64,000 nucleotides of DNA from Rhodoferax_B ferrireducens_A (GTDB taxonomy: Bacteria > Pseudomonadota > Gammaproteobacteria > Burkholderiales > Burkholderiaceae_C), in the NCBI RefSeq assembly GCF_031458075.1, contig NZ_JAVDXT010000001.1:1302001-1366000 (forward strand), written 5' to 3'. A program made the position numbers and the translations under genes. Below are positions 52,229 to 61,044 of the stretch, piece after piece. Each line of letters begins with the position of its first letter. Position 1 is the first letter of the stretch. Under the pieces are notes generated by a model, which saw only the letters and a list, made by a program, of their open reading frames with translations, had not been told where the DNA came from and ran no database searches.

Positions 52229-53434
52229 ATGAACGCCTATATCCCTTACGGTATTTACTGGTCGTCGCCATTCGCCAAGTGGCAGGGCGCGCTGGCCAAC
52301 CTGAATGCCTTGCCCCTGGCGGCCAGCGTGGGCAAGCAAGCCCTGGCGGCCCGCGGCTATGACTTGGCGCAGATCGACCTGGCCATCCTGGGCCTGACCA
52401 ACCCGCAAAAAGGCAGCTTCTATGGCCTGCCTTGGGTTACCGGCATGATGGGCATAGACCGCGTGGCCGGCCCGACCATCCAACAGGCCTGCGCCACCAG
52501 CGTGCGGGCCCTGCAGATGGCGGCGCAAGAGGTGGTCTGCGGCACCGCCACCAGTGCGCTGCTGGTGATGGCCGACCGCCAGTCGAACGGCCCGGTGGTG
52601 TATTACCCCGATTCCAGCGGCAGTGGCGGCTACGGCATCAGCGAGCACTGGGTGCCCGACAACATGGGCCATGACCCCTACGCCAAGAACCCGATGCTGC
52701 AAACCGGCGAGAACGTGGCCGCGCGCTATGGCATCAGTACCAGCGAGCAGCACGAGGTCAAGCTGCACCGCTACACCCAGTACCTGCAGGCGCTGGCCGA
52801 TGACCGCGCGTTCCAGAAGCGCTACATGGTCGATGTGCCGCTGACCGACTCCAAGTTCCGCAAGCAGACCGGCGTGCTGGCTGCCGACGAAGGCATCTTC
52901 CCCACCACCGCCGAAGGCCTGGCCAAGCTCAAGCCGGTGAAGGAGGGCGGTACGGTGACCTTCGGTGGCCAGACGCACCCGGCCGACGGCAATGCCGGCG
53001 CCATCGTCACCACGCGTGACCTGGCCCGTGCCGCATCCACCAACCCGCATATCGAAATCGAAATCCTGGGCTTCGGCATGGCCCGCGCCGAGCCCGGCTA
53101 CATGCCCATGGCGCCATCGCCGGCCAGCTTCAATGCCATGAAGAACGCCGGCTTGACCATCAAAGACATTGATGCCATCAAAACCCACAATCCGTTTGCC
53201 GTGAACGACATCGCCCTGGCGCGCGATACCGGCTTTGCCTGGGAGAAGATGAACAACTATGGCAGCTCCATCATCTGGGGCCATCCGCAGGCCCCCACCG
53301 GCATGCGCGCCATCATCGAGCTGATCGAAGAGCTGGTGCTGCGCGGCGGCGGCGTGGGCCTGTTCACCGGCTGCGCAGCCGGCGATAGCGGCTATGCCAC
53401 CATCTTGCGCGTCACCGACAGTACAAAGGCTTAA
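52229..53434 (+). CDS. Thiolase-family protein (first of two)
   Basis: A 401-residue acyl-CoA thiolase-fold protein. The nucleophilic Cys88 is in TIQQACATSVRAL. The His motif appears as KTHNPFAVNDIAL where classical thiolases have NEAFA, and the C-terminal Cys lies in FTGCAAGDSGYA. The N-terminus lacks the usual VRTP opening. This is an unusual thiolase subgroup, 3 bp upstream of the second thiolase gene. It may be a divergent partner subunit or may cleave an aroyl-acetyl-CoA (inference). Confidence 0.82.
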   Translation: MNAYIPYGIYWSSPFAKWQGALANLNALPLAASVGKQALAARGYDLAQIDLAILGLTNPQKGSFYGLPWVTGMMGIDRVAGPTIQQACATSVRALQMAAQEVVCGTATSALLVMADRQSNGPVVYYPDSSGSGGYGISEHWVPDNMGHDPYAKNPMLQTGENVAARYGISTSEQHEVKLHRYTQYLQALADDRAFQKRYMVDVPLTDSKFRKQTGVLAADEGIFPTTAEGLAKLKPVKEGGTVTFGGQTHPADGNAGAIVTTRDLARAASTNPHIEIEILGFGMARAEPGYMPMAPSPASFNAMKNAGLTIKDIDAIKTHNPFAVNDIALARDTGFAWEKMNNYGSSIIWGHPQAPTGMRAIIELIEELVLRGGGVGLFTGCAAGDSGYATILRVTDSTKA

Positions 53435-53437
53435 ACC

Positions 53438-54676
53438 ATGCAACACTTTTCCGCCAAACTGGACGCCTGGATTGTTGACGGCGTACGCACCCCCCTGGTC
53501 GACTACTGCGGCCCGCTGGGCCATGTGTCGCCCACCGACACCGGCATCAAGGTGGCCCGCGCGGTACTGGAGCGCAGCGGCGTGCCGGCCGCCGATGTGG
53601 ATTCGGTCATCACCGGCTCCATGGCCCAGGCCGACTTCGACGCCTTTTGTCTGCCGCGCCACATCGGTCTGTATGCGGGCGTGCCCATCGCCGTGCCGGC
53701 CATCCTGGTGCAGCGCATCTGCGGCACCGGCTTCGAGCTGTTCCGCCAGGCTGCCGACCAGATCGCCCTCGGCTATGCTGAGCTGGCCCTGGTGGTCGGC
53801 GCCGAGTCGATGACGCGCAACCCGATTGCCGCCTACACCCACCGCACCGGCTTCAAGCTGGGCGCGCCGGTGGAGTTCAAGGACTTTCTGATGGAAGCCC
53901 TGATCGACACCGCCGGCCCGGTGACCATGATCGAGACCGCCGAAAACCTGGCCAAGAAATACGGCGTTACGCGTGCCGACGTGGACGCGTTTGCGGCCCT
54001 GTCGTTCGAGCGTGCGCTGAAGGCCCAGGCCGACGGCTTCCACGCAGGCGAAATCGTGCCCGTCGTCAGCGAGAAATTTGAACTGGACGGCTACGTCACC
54101 CGCGGCATCCAGCTGCCGCGCAAAGTCGCCCAGCTCGACCGCGACACCCATCCGCGCCCCTCGCCCATCGAAGCCCTGGCCGGTTTGCGCACCGTCTACC
54201 CCGGTGGCGTGCAAACCGCGGGCAATAGCTCGGCCCTGGTCGATGGCGCGGTGGGTTCGCTGGTCGCCAGCGATGCCTACGTGCGCAAGAACGGTTTGAA
54301 GCCTTTGGCCCGCTTGCGCGGTGCGGCTGCCGCCGGTGTGCCGCCCGAGCTGATGGGCATTGGCCCGGCGCCTGCCATCCGCGCCTTGCTGGAGCGCTGC
54401 GGCCTGCAGCTGTCCGACATCGGCCTGTTTGAAATCAACGAAGCCCAGGGCGCGCAAACCATTGCGGTGGAACGCGAACTCGGCCTGGACCGCGACAAAC
54501 TCAACGTCAACGGCGGCGCCATCGCCCTCGGCCATCCGCTGGCCGCGACCGGCGTGCGTCTCACCGTGACCCTGGCGCGCGAACTGCGCCGCCGCGGCCT
54601 GCGCTACGGCATCTCCAGCGCCTGTGTGGGCGGCGGCCAGGGCATGGCTTTACTCATTGAGAACCCCGACGCTTAA
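53438..54676 (+). CDS. Acetyl-CoA acyltransferase (thiolase, second of two)
   Basis: A 412-residue classical thiolase. Opening DAWIVDGVRTPLVDYCGPLG, nucleophile Cys95 in QRICGTGFELF, FEINEAQGAQT (NEA-type), the GGAIALGHPLAATG His motif and CVGGGQGMALLIEN C-terminal Cys. It would split a 3-ketoacyl-CoA into acetyl-CoA and the shortened (for example aroyl) CoA. Immediately follows the first thiolase and precedes the CoA-transferase by 23 bp. Confidence 0.93.
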   Translation: MQHFSAKLDAWIVDGVRTPLVDYCGPLGHVSPTDTGIKVARAVLERSGVPAADVDSVITGSMAQADFDAFCLPRHIGLYAGVPIAVPAILVQRICGTGFELFRQAADQIALGYAELALVVGAESMTRNPIAAYTHRTGFKLGAPVEFKDFLMEALIDTAGPVTMIETAENLAKKYGVTRADVDAFAALSFERALKAQADGFHAGEIVPVVSEKFELDGYVTRGIQLPRKVAQLDRDTHPRPSPIEALAGLRTVYPGGVQTAGNSSALVDGAVGSLVASDAYVRKNGLKPLARLRGAAAAGVPPELMGIGPAPAIRALLERCGLQLSDIGLFEINEAQGAQTIAVERELGLDRDKLNVNGGAIALGHPLAATGVRLTVTLARELRRRGLRYGISSACVGGGQGMALLIENPDA

Positions 54677-54699
54677 TTCCGAATTCCTGAAAGACCGAC

Positions 54700-56274
54700 A
54701 TGAAAATCATCACCGCCGCCCAAGCCGGCGCCCTTATCCAAGACAACGCCACCATCTTCCTCGGCGGCCTGGCCGTCACCAGCCTGCCGGAAGAAGTGCT
54801 CAAAGGCGTGGAGCAAACCTTTCTGGACACCGGCCACCCGCGCAACGTCACCACCTGGGCCTGCGGCGCCATTGGCAACAGCAAGGATGCGGGTATGGTG
54901 CACTTTGCGCACGCCGGCATGATTAAGCGCACCGTGGCCGGCCACTTCGGCCAGACCGGTGCCGAGATGATGAAGATGGTGTTCGAAGGCCAGGTCGAGG
55001 CTTACAACTTCCCGCAGGGCAGCCTGTCGCACCTGACGCGCCACATCGCCAGCCGCAGCCCCGGCCTGCTGACCAAGGTGGGCCTGGGCACCTTTGTCGA
55101 CCCGCGCATCGAAGGCGGCAAGCTCAACAGCAAGTCCACCGAAGATCTGGTCAAGCTGGTCGAATTCAATGGCGAAGAATGGCTGTTCTACCCCACGCCC
55201 AAGATCGACGTGGCCATCATCCGCGGCACCGTGGCCGACGAGAACGGCAACATCACGTTGGACAAGGAAGGCATGCTGCTCGAGCAGATCAACATTGCCC
55301 ACGCGGCCAAGGCCTGCGGCGGCATCGTCATCGTGCAGGTCGAGCGCATCGTCAAGGCCGGCAGCTTGCACCCCAAGGCGGTGAAGATCCCCGGCGTGTC
55401 AGTGGACTACGTAGTGCTCAGCAAGCCCGAGAACCACATGCAGACCATCGCCACCCAGTTCAACCCCGCGCTGTGCGGCGATGTGCGCGTGCCGGTCAAC
55501 TCGCTGGAGCCCATGGCGCTGGACGAGCGCAAGGTCATCGCCCGCCGCACCGCCATGGAGCTGACCCCCGGCGCCATCACCAACCTCGGCATCGGCATCC
55601 CCGCCGGCGTGCCGTCGGTGGCGGCGGAAGAGGGCGTGTCGGACCAGCTGACGCTGAGCATCGAGAGCGGTATCACCGGCGGCATCCCGGCGCAGCTGGG
55701 CGACTTCGGCGTGGCCTATAACGCCGACGCCATCATCGAGCAGTCGCTGCAGTTCGACTTCTACGACGGCGGTGGCCTGGACGCCAGCTTCCTGGGCCTG
55801 GCCCAGGCGGACTACTGGGGCAACGTCAACGTCAGCAAGTTCAACGGTCGCCCGGTGGGCTGCGGCGGCTTCGTCAACATCACCCGCTCGACCAAGAAGC
55901 TGGTGTTCTGCGGCACCTTCACCGCCGGCGGCCTGGAGGTCAAGGTCGCCGACGGCCAGCTGAGCATCGTCAAAGAAGGCAAGTCGCGCAAGTTCATCGA
56001 GAAGGTTGAGCAGATCACCTTCAACGGCCACGACGCGGCGCTGCGCCAGCAGGAAGTTCTGTTCGTCACCGAGCGTGCCGTGTTCCAGCTGACCACCGAC
56101 GGCCTGGAGCTGACCGAGATTGCCCCGGGTGTGGACCTGGAGCGCGACGTACTCGCCCACATGGGCTTCAAGCCCATCATGAAGAACGTCAAGACTATGG
56201 ACGCCGGCCTGTTCAGCGCGCAATGGGGTGGGCTGGCGCAGGCCATGGCGGCCAAGGCGGCGCAGGTGAAGTAA
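54700..56274 (+). CDS. Family I CoA-transferase (propionate/acetate CoA-transferase-like)
   Basis: A 524-residue single-chain CoA-transferase of the Pct/YdiF type, with alpha-like and beta-like halves fused. The catalytic Glu322 is in LTLSIESGITGG. The N-terminal half has LGGLAVTSLPEEVL and GHFGQTGAEMMKMV. It transfers CoA between acids, here possibly from an aroyl-CoA or acetyl-CoA onto the incoming acid to save ATP (inference). Last gene of the plus-strand unit, followed by a terminator-like family A repeat. Confidence 0.9.
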   Translation: MKIITAAQAGALIQDNATIFLGGLAVTSLPEEVLKGVEQTFLDTGHPRNVTTWACGAIGNSKDAGMVHFAHAGMIKRTVAGHFGQTGAEMMKMVFEGQVEAYNFPQGSLSHLTRHIASRSPGLLTKVGLGTFVDPRIEGGKLNSKSTEDLVKLVEFNGEEWLFYPTPKIDVAIIRGTVADENGNITLDKEGMLLEQINIAHAAKACGGIVIVQVERIVKAGSLHPKAVKIPGVSVDYVVLSKPENHMQTIATQFNPALCGDVRVPVNSLEPMALDERKVIARRTAMELTPGAITNLGIGIPAGVPSVAAEEGVSDQLTLSIESGITGGIPAQLGDFGVAYNADAIIEQSLQFDFYDGGGLDASFLGLAQADYWGNVNVSKFNGRPVGCGGFVNITRSTKKLVFCGTFTAGGLEVKVADGQLSIVKEGKSRKFIEKVEQITFNGHDAALRQQEVLFVTERAVFQLTTDGLELTEIAPGVDLERDVLAHMGFKPIMKNVKTMDAGLFSAQWGGLAQAMAAKAAQVK

Positions 56275-56312
56275 AGCGACTGCCCAGTTAACGGGTTCAG
56301 CTGAAAGACTAT

Positions 56313-56368
56313 CAAAAATATAGCTGCCAGCGCAGGTGCTATCTGCGCTGGCGGCCATTTTTTTTTAT
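56313..56368 (+). repeat. Family A repeat copy A14
   Basis: Best-formed copy: ATAGCTGCCAGCGCAGG, spacer, CTGCGCTGGCGGCC, then nine T. Located just after the CoA-transferase stop, and also acts as a terminator (see next entry). Confidence 0.85.
56326..56366 (+). terminator. Rho-independent terminator after the thiolase/CoA-transferase operon
   Basis: GCCAGCGCAG (56326-56335) pairs perfectly with CTGCGCTGGC (56343-56352) around a 7-nt loop, and T9 follows shortly after. It is formed by the family A repeat itself, so this repeat family can serve as a terminator. Confidence 0.85.
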
Positions 56369-56404
56369 AAATGCGTATGCAGAGACTCGGCCTCAGCCAG
56401 AAGC

Positions 56405-57673
56405 TTAAACAATTGCGGCCGTCTTGAGAGCAGACGCATTTGCGGGAATGCGAGGCGCCGCGGGCTGGGTGCGGATGGGCGGCGTCGAGTGGTGCAGCAT
56501 GCGCAGCAGGTCGGCCTGCCTGGAGGTGCCGGTCTTGGAAAAGATGTGTTGCAGGTGGGTGCGAACAGTGGGTTCGCTGATGCCCAGCATGTCGGCCACT
56601 TCCGTGCCTGCTATGCCCTGGGAAAGCGCCATCAACACCCGCAGTTCGCCGCCAGTCAACCCATGCAACCTGGCGAAGGCCTCGCCGGGCATCGGTGGCA
56701 CCAGGACGGGATCCTGCGTGAAGATGGCAACCGACGCAGCAAAGGGTGCCAGCATCCCGTGGCGAAGGCCGCTTGCGATCGGCAGCAGCGTTGCCACGTA
56801 GCCGCCACTGACACCATTCGGTATCGCCACGGACTTGGGCCCCACATCTGCATCGGCGGCGTCGCGCGATGCCTGTTCAATCGCCCTGGACAGTTCAGTG
56901 CGCGCTGCGGCATTCGTGGGTACAACGCGTTGATGGACCATACGGATCGATTTGCCGTTCGCCACCTGCTGCTCGGCGGCTTGGTTCATGTAAACGACGC
57001 GGCCATCGTGCGTGGTGAGGAAAACACCGGCGGCCAGTCCATCCAGTGTCTTTTCCAGGATTTCCGATCGCAGTGTTCTGATATCCAGCGCATCGGAGAT
57101 GGTCAGCGCACGGTTGACGTGGGGTGACAGCAGTTTGAACAGACCGACATCGCGCTCCTGAAAATGCGGGGAGTCCACGCTGCGCGAGGCATGCAGGGAG
57201 GCCATGCGCCCGCCGGTGCGCAAGGCAGGAAACCAGATCATGTCCAGTAGCCCAAACGGCTCCAATACCTCGTGGAAAAACCGGCTGCCGCGCAAATGGT
57301 GGCGCTCCATGGAAAGAGCGCTGACATCGCCGATATTCGACACCACATCCGAGGCGGCCATGGGGCTCTGCGCGTATTGGCTTCCCAGCCGTTGCAGAAA
57401 TTCCGGCTGGTAGCCGAACACAAATAGTTGGTCGTTCTGCTGGTGCTGTAGATCATGAACGCATATGCCACCTCCGATGCCTGCGCACAGGTCTGCAATC
57501 TTTCGGCAGGTGGCCGGCCAGCGCTGCGGATCGAGTGCGCAGTCATAGATCTCACCAATAAGCTCAGATAGCACGGGTGCGGATATGTCCGGCAGGTGCG
57601 AGATGGCGCCGGGCATGTTGCCGAGTGGATCAGTTGGGTAGCTGGTGTAGGCGTGGCTGGATGCGTTTTGCAT
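56405..57673 (-). CDS. LuxR-type (GerE HTH) transcriptional regulator with PAS-like sensor region
   Basis: A 422-residue regulator. No receiver domain. The N-terminal 340 residues form a PAS/GAF-like sensory region (ALDPQRWPATCRKIADLC; TLDGLAAGVFLTTHDGRVVY with MNQAAEQQV). The C-terminal HTH (about 350-405) reads LTGGELRVLMALSQGIAGTE and GISEPTVRTHLQHIFSKTGT. AGGGAG precedes the ATG at 57673. It converges with the thiolase/CoA-transferase operon and might control it. A palindrome at 57863-57898 lies about 190 bp upstream of its start and also occurs upstream of the histidine kinase. Confidence 0.87.
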   Translation of the reverse strand: MQNASSHAYTSYPTDPLGNMPGAISHLPDISAPVLSELIGEIYDCALDPQRWPATCRKIADLCAGIGGGICVHDLQHQQNDQLFVFGYQPEFLQRLGSQYAQSPMAASDVVSNIGDVSALSMERHHLRGSRFFHEVLEPFGLLDMIWFPALRTGGRMASLHASRSVDSPHFQERDVGLFKLLSPHVNRALTISDALDIRTLRSEILEKTLDGLAAGVFLTTHDGRVVYMNQAAEQQVANGKSIRMVHQRVVPTNAAARTELSRAIEQASRDAADADVGPKSVAIPNGVSGGYVATLLPIASGLRHGMLAPFAASVAIFTQDPVLVPPMPGEAFARLHGLTGGELRVLMALSQGIAGTEVADMLGISEPTVRTHLQHIFSKTGTSRQADLLRMLHHSTPPIRTQPAAPRIPANASALKTAAIV

Positions 57674-58165
57674 TCTGTGGCTCCCTGTGGTTTGCCTCCC
57701 TGTGCCGGTGCAAGGGAAGGCTGGTCCGACGTGCACCGCGTTTTCGGCGGTGAATGGCACGGCCGTGGCGTCAAGATCACGGAGGCGCCATCGCCATGCT
57801 TGTGCAGACTGTAGGTTTTTGGGGGTGGCCGGGCCATCGGAGAAGGTCCCCGATGCGGCGACGGGAATCCCTGGTTCTGCCCTAAGGGATTCCCTTAGAA
57901 CGTGTTTACGATCTCTTTAAGGCCACGTTGAGGTGCAATCGGCATGGGTTGAACGTGGCAGTAAAAGGCGAAATTCGCAAGCGCCATGGGCCGCCGTGGC
58001 TGCCCGGGAGATTGCGATCCAGGCGAGGCGTGCCTTTGCCTGGCGGGCTCTGCGCATCATCGCTTCAGATGACGCGGTGACCAGGCCGATTGCCTAAGCT
58101 GATAGCCGTGCCCAAGGCACGCCATTGCGGATCGGCTATACCTTTTGCAACTACCGGAGAACACC
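57674..58165. promoter_or_regulatory. Divergent regulatory gap (492 bp) with element R1
   Basis: This gap between the LuxR gene and the small hypothetical gene contains no gene that I can support. It holds palindromic element R1 (57863-57898) and a second shared block near 58050-58090 (CATCGCTTCAGATGACGC). Both recur in similar order between 61201 and 61345. It therefore looks like a duplicated control region. Confidence 0.6.
57863..57898. promoter_or_regulatory. Palindromic regulatory element R1, copy 1
   Basis: GGGAATCCCT and its exact complement AGGGATTCCC are separated by 12 bp. The right arm is also part of the perfect palindrome CTAAGGGATTCCCTTAG (57882-57898). It is part of a wider block, 57838-57914, shared with 61201-61277. 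Likely a binding site of a LuxR/NarL-type regulator (inference). Confidence 0.65.
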
Positions 58166-58576
58166 ATGCAGGCCACGCGTCACAAGGAATGGGAAGTCAC
58201 CGAGCGGCTCTGCCGTGCGATCACGGGCCGGCGTTCGCCGGCGATGAAGGCTGCTGCCGCGGTGCTGATCGCCGCCGGCGCGACGGGCTGGTTCGCGCCG
58301 AGCAGCGCGCAAGCGATCAGCGGCACCGAATTGCGCTTGACCGAGCTCGAGAAAGTCTTCTGGCTCTGCGACCACGCGGCGACGATCGGTCTCATCGACA
58401 CGGGCGCCGCGATTACTTGCGGCAGCCTTACCGAGGCGCTGAAACAGCGCAAGTTCGATGGCGACTTCAATGCCATGCTGGCCTGGTGGCGGCAGCACAA
58501 GGAGGCTGAGCACCTGGCGCTCGCCAAGGCAGACGGCACGGCCCTGTCGCATCTGGCGCCGACCGCGCCACAGTGA
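58166..58576 (+). CDS. Small hypothetical protein with a membrane/signal segment
   Basis: A 136-residue protein of unknown function. A hydrophobic, Ala-rich segment at about residues 28-50 (KAAAAVLIAAGATGWFA followed by SSAQA) looks like a signal peptide or anchor that is preceded by an unusually long charged N-terminus. The rest is helical, with WLCDHAATIGLIDTG and CGSLTEALKQRKFDGDF. CCGGAGAAC gives a good ribosome site for the ATG at 58166. Lies downstream of element R1. Confidence 0.6.
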   Translation: MQATRHKEWEVTERLCRAITGRRSPAMKAAAAVLIAAGATGWFAPSSAQAISGTELRLTELEKVFWLCDHAATIGLIDTGAAITCGSLTEALKQRKFDGDFNAMLAWWRQHKEAEHLALAKADGTALSHLAPTAPQ

Positions 58577-58579
58577 CCG

Positions 58580-58726
58580 GCGCGGGGGCATGACCTTGAA
58601 GGTGTGCAGTTCGCTGCGCTTGGCGATCTGCACCGAGACGTGTCCACCCAGGATGTCGCATCCGCCCTGCGCGAATGGCGCGTCGACGTAGCCGGCGTCT
58701 GCCAGTAGGCTTTGCACCCGCGTCAG
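58580..58726 (-). pseudogene. IS5/IS427-type transposase fossil
   Basis: On the minus strand about 49 codons match my memory of the C-terminal part of an IS5-group DDE transposase: LLADAGYVDAPFAQG, then VSVQIAKRSELHTFKVMP, which contains the catalytic-region Asp. There is no start, no remaining Glu motif, no terminal inverted repeat and no target duplication visible. It fills the gap between the small hypothetical gene and the response regulator, so a mobile element once inserted here. Confidence 0.65.
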
Positions 58727-58742
58727 AGAGGTCGCGCGTGCT

Positions 58743-59399
58743 TCAGCGGCTCTCCAGCCACTGCACGGCAAAGCGCAGTAGTTCCGCGCCGTTCTTGAGC
58801 TGCAGCTTGTCCTTCAGGCTGGCGCGGTGGGTCTCTATCGTCTTGACGCTGCGGTTGAGTTTTTCGGAGATTTCGCGGGTACCGAGTCCACTGCTGAGCA
58901 GCAGCAGGATCTCGAATTCGCGCTCGGTCAGCGCTGACACCAAGCTCGGGGTCGAGCGGCGCGGTGCGGCCAATTGCTGCGATAGTCGGCTGTGCATGGC
59001 CGCGCTGAGGTAGATCTCTCCCGCCAGCACCTTGCGCACCGCCAGCAGCACATGCGCGGTCGCCTCCTGCTTCATCAGGTAGCCGTTGGCGCCCGCGCGC
59101 AGCGCGCGTTCGGCAAAGATGGACTCGTCGTGCTGGCTCATGGCCAGCAGCTTCACCGTGGGGTGGCGTTGGCGCAGTGTCTTGATCAGGTCCAGGCCTG
59201 AATCCTTTTTGAGCGATATGTCGACGATGGCTAGCGCTGGGTCGCAGCGCAGCATGGCATCCAGGGCTTCTTCGGTGCTGCCGGCTTCGCAGCAAAGGTG
59301 GAGATCGGGCTGGGCATTGAGGAACAAGGCCATGCCCTCGCGCACGATTGGATGGTCGTCCACCATCAGAATGCGGGTGGCTCCCGGTTTATGCACCAT
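58743..59399 (-). CDS. NarL/FixJ-family response regulator
   Basis: A 218-residue two-component regulator. Receiver residues 8-125 with acidic pair Asp14-Asp15, phosphate acceptor Asp60 (LAIVDISLKK), conserved Thr/Ser in LAMSQHDES and Lys near GYLMKQEA. C-terminal GerE HTH has LTEREFEILLLLSSGLGTRE and LNRSVKTIETHRASLKDKLQ. The start overlaps the kinase stop by 11 bp, so the pair is co-translated. Probably phosphorylated by the MASE1 kinase upstream. It might bind the R1 palindromes. Confidence 0.94.
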   Translation of the reverse strand: MVHKPGATRILMVDDHPIVREGMALFLNAQPDLHLCCEAGSTEEALDAMLRCDPALAIVDISLKKDSGLDLIKTLRQRHPTVKLLAMSQHDESIFAERALRAGANGYLMKQEATAHVLLAVRKVLAGEIYLSAAMHSRLSQQLAAPRRSTPSLVSALTEREFEILLLLSSGLGTREISEKLNRSVKTIETHRASLKDKLQLKNGAELLRFAVQWLESR

Positions 59400-61044
59400 G
59401 TTGTTGCTCACTTTGCACCTTCTGGTCCGGATAAGTGACGCGAATGGTTGTGCCGCTCGGTGCGTTTGGGGCGATGTCGAAATGGCCGCCGAGCAGGCTG
59501 GCCCGGTAGCGCATGCTGTGCATGCCGATGCCGCGGCCCCGCTGCGAAGTCGCAAGATTCATGCCGATACCGTTGTCGCTCACCACGAGCTGGTGCCGGC
59601 CCTGGCTCTGTGTCAGCGCGATCCGCAGCTCGCTGGCCCGGCTGTACTTCACGGCGTTGTGCACGGCCTCCTGTGCAATGCGGTACAGATTGATCGCCAC
59701 CAGCGCGTCGTCCACCTGCACCCCTGCATCGCTTTGAAAAGTGCACCGCAGGCCTTGCAGCGACAGTGTGTCTTCGGCGAGCCGGGCCAGGGCCGCGGGT
59801 AGGCCATCGAATTCCAACTCGGAAGGGTAGAGTCCGTGCGCTACCGAACGGACTACGGCCGTGGCCTGATGGACCTGCTCGACAATGCGGCCGGCCAGCT
59901 CTGCCTCCGGCAAGGCCTGTTCTTCCAGCCTGTGCCGCAAGGTGGCGCTGAACAGCGCCAGCCCGGTCAGTTGCTGGCCCAGGCCGTCGTGCAGTTCGCG
60001 GCCCATGTTTTGCTGCTGCTCTTCGCTGATGCGGATCAGCGAGGCTTCCAGCCGCCGGCGCTCCGTCATTTCCTTGCGCAGATCGATGTTGGTCTGGGCC
60101 AGGTCCCGGGTGCGCGCTAAGACGCGCTGCTCCAACTGGTCATGCGAGCTCTTGAGCTCGACCTGCGCGCGGCGTTGCTCGGCCACCGAAGCGGCCAGCA
60201 ACAGCCCGGTCACGGCCAGCACGATGGCGAAGGCGCACCAGCGCACCAGGCTATCCACCGGTTCTGCCACCACGAACGGCCCGGTCCCGTGCGTCGTGCA
60301 CCACACGGCTAGTAGCGAGACGATGAGGGTGACCAGGCTGGCACCCCATTGGTCAAAGCGCAGAGCGCCCCAGATGATGAAGGGAAAGACCGCCAGCGAG
60401 GCCGGATAAAAACCCTGCACTGCCAGTTCGGGCGCACCGAAGATGTTGAGGCTGACGGCTGTCAGCGCCACCGCGAGACAGCAGGCTTCGAAGGCCTTCG
60501 CCGGCGAGAGTCGTGGCCTTGTCCGGCTGAGCCAGACCAGCAGTGGCGGTGCCGCCACCAGCACCCCCATCATGTCACCCAGCCACCACTTGAGCCATAC
60601 GGTGGCGTAGTCGCCCGCGGCGATGACCTTCCCCAGAGACAGCGTGGCCACGCCCACAAAAGCGCTGAGCATGGTGGCGCAGACGGCGGCTAGCAGGATC
60701 AGCGCGAACACGTCCCTGCGACGGTCCAGCGCGTTGCGAAAGCCGGCCAAGCGCAACAGCAGGAAGGCACCGGCCAGAGCTTCGAGGGTGTTGCCCGCGG
60801 CGATGCCGGCGGCCGCCGCCAGCGGAAGCTCGCTCCAGGCGTTGGCGATGAAAGCGCCGATGGCCACGCCGAACGCCATGCGGTAGCCATAGGCCAGCAG
60901 CGCCGCCAGCGCGATTCCGCTCGGTGCCCAAACCAGCGTAACGGTGTGGCCCACCACGGCCAACAACAGCCCGGCCTTCGCGGTGGCCACGTACAGCAGC
61001 GTGACCCCTGCCAGTCGGGCGAAAAAGGCGGTGGGCGGTGGCAT
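59389..61044 (-). CDS. MASE1-domain sensor histidine kinase
   Basis: A 551-residue inner-membrane kinase. The N-terminal MASE1 domain has about eight TM helices (to about residue 290; AGVTLLYVATAKAGLLLAVV, TLVWAPSGIALAALL). A coiled-coil linker follows. A HisKA_3 dimerisation helix carries the phospho-acceptor His352 in GRELHDGLGQQLTG. The ATPase has SDNGIGMNLA and GRGIGMHSMRYRASLLGG. Such kinases partner NarL-type regulators. The ligand is unknown. The promoter region contains R1 copy 2, about 185 bp upstream of the start. Confidence 0.93.
   Translation of the reverse strand: MPPPTAFFARLAGVTLLYVATAKAGLLLAVVGHTVTLVWAPSGIALAALLAYGYRMAFGVAIGAFIANAWSELPLAAAAGIAAGNTLEALAGAFLLLRLAGFRNALDRRRDVFALILLAAVCATMLSAFVGVATLSLGKVIAAGDYATVWLKWWLGDMMGVLVAAPPLLVWLSRTRPRLSPAKAFEACCLAVALTAVSLNIFGAPELAVQGFYPASLAVFPFIIWGALRFDQWGASLVTLIVSLLAVWCTTHGTGPFVVAEPVDSLVRWCAFAIVLAVTGLLLAASVAEQRRAQVELKSSHDQLEQRVLARTRDLAQTNIDLRKEMTERRRLEASLIRISEEQQQNMGRELHDGLGQQLTGLALFSATLRHRLEEQALPEAELAGRIVEQVHQATAVVRSVAHGLYPSELEFDGLPAALARLAEDTLSLQGLRCTFQSDAGVQVDDALVAINLYRIAQEAVHNAVKYSRASELRIALTQSQGRHQLVVSDNGIGMNLATSQRGRGIGMHSMRYRASLLGGHFDIAPNAPSGTTIRVTYPDQKVQSEQQHGA

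Noticed and set aside
52181..54535. A 784-codon minus-strand frame
   Set aside because: It is antisense to the two thiolase genes, whose catalytic motifs are clear. The translation is low-complexity and matches no family.
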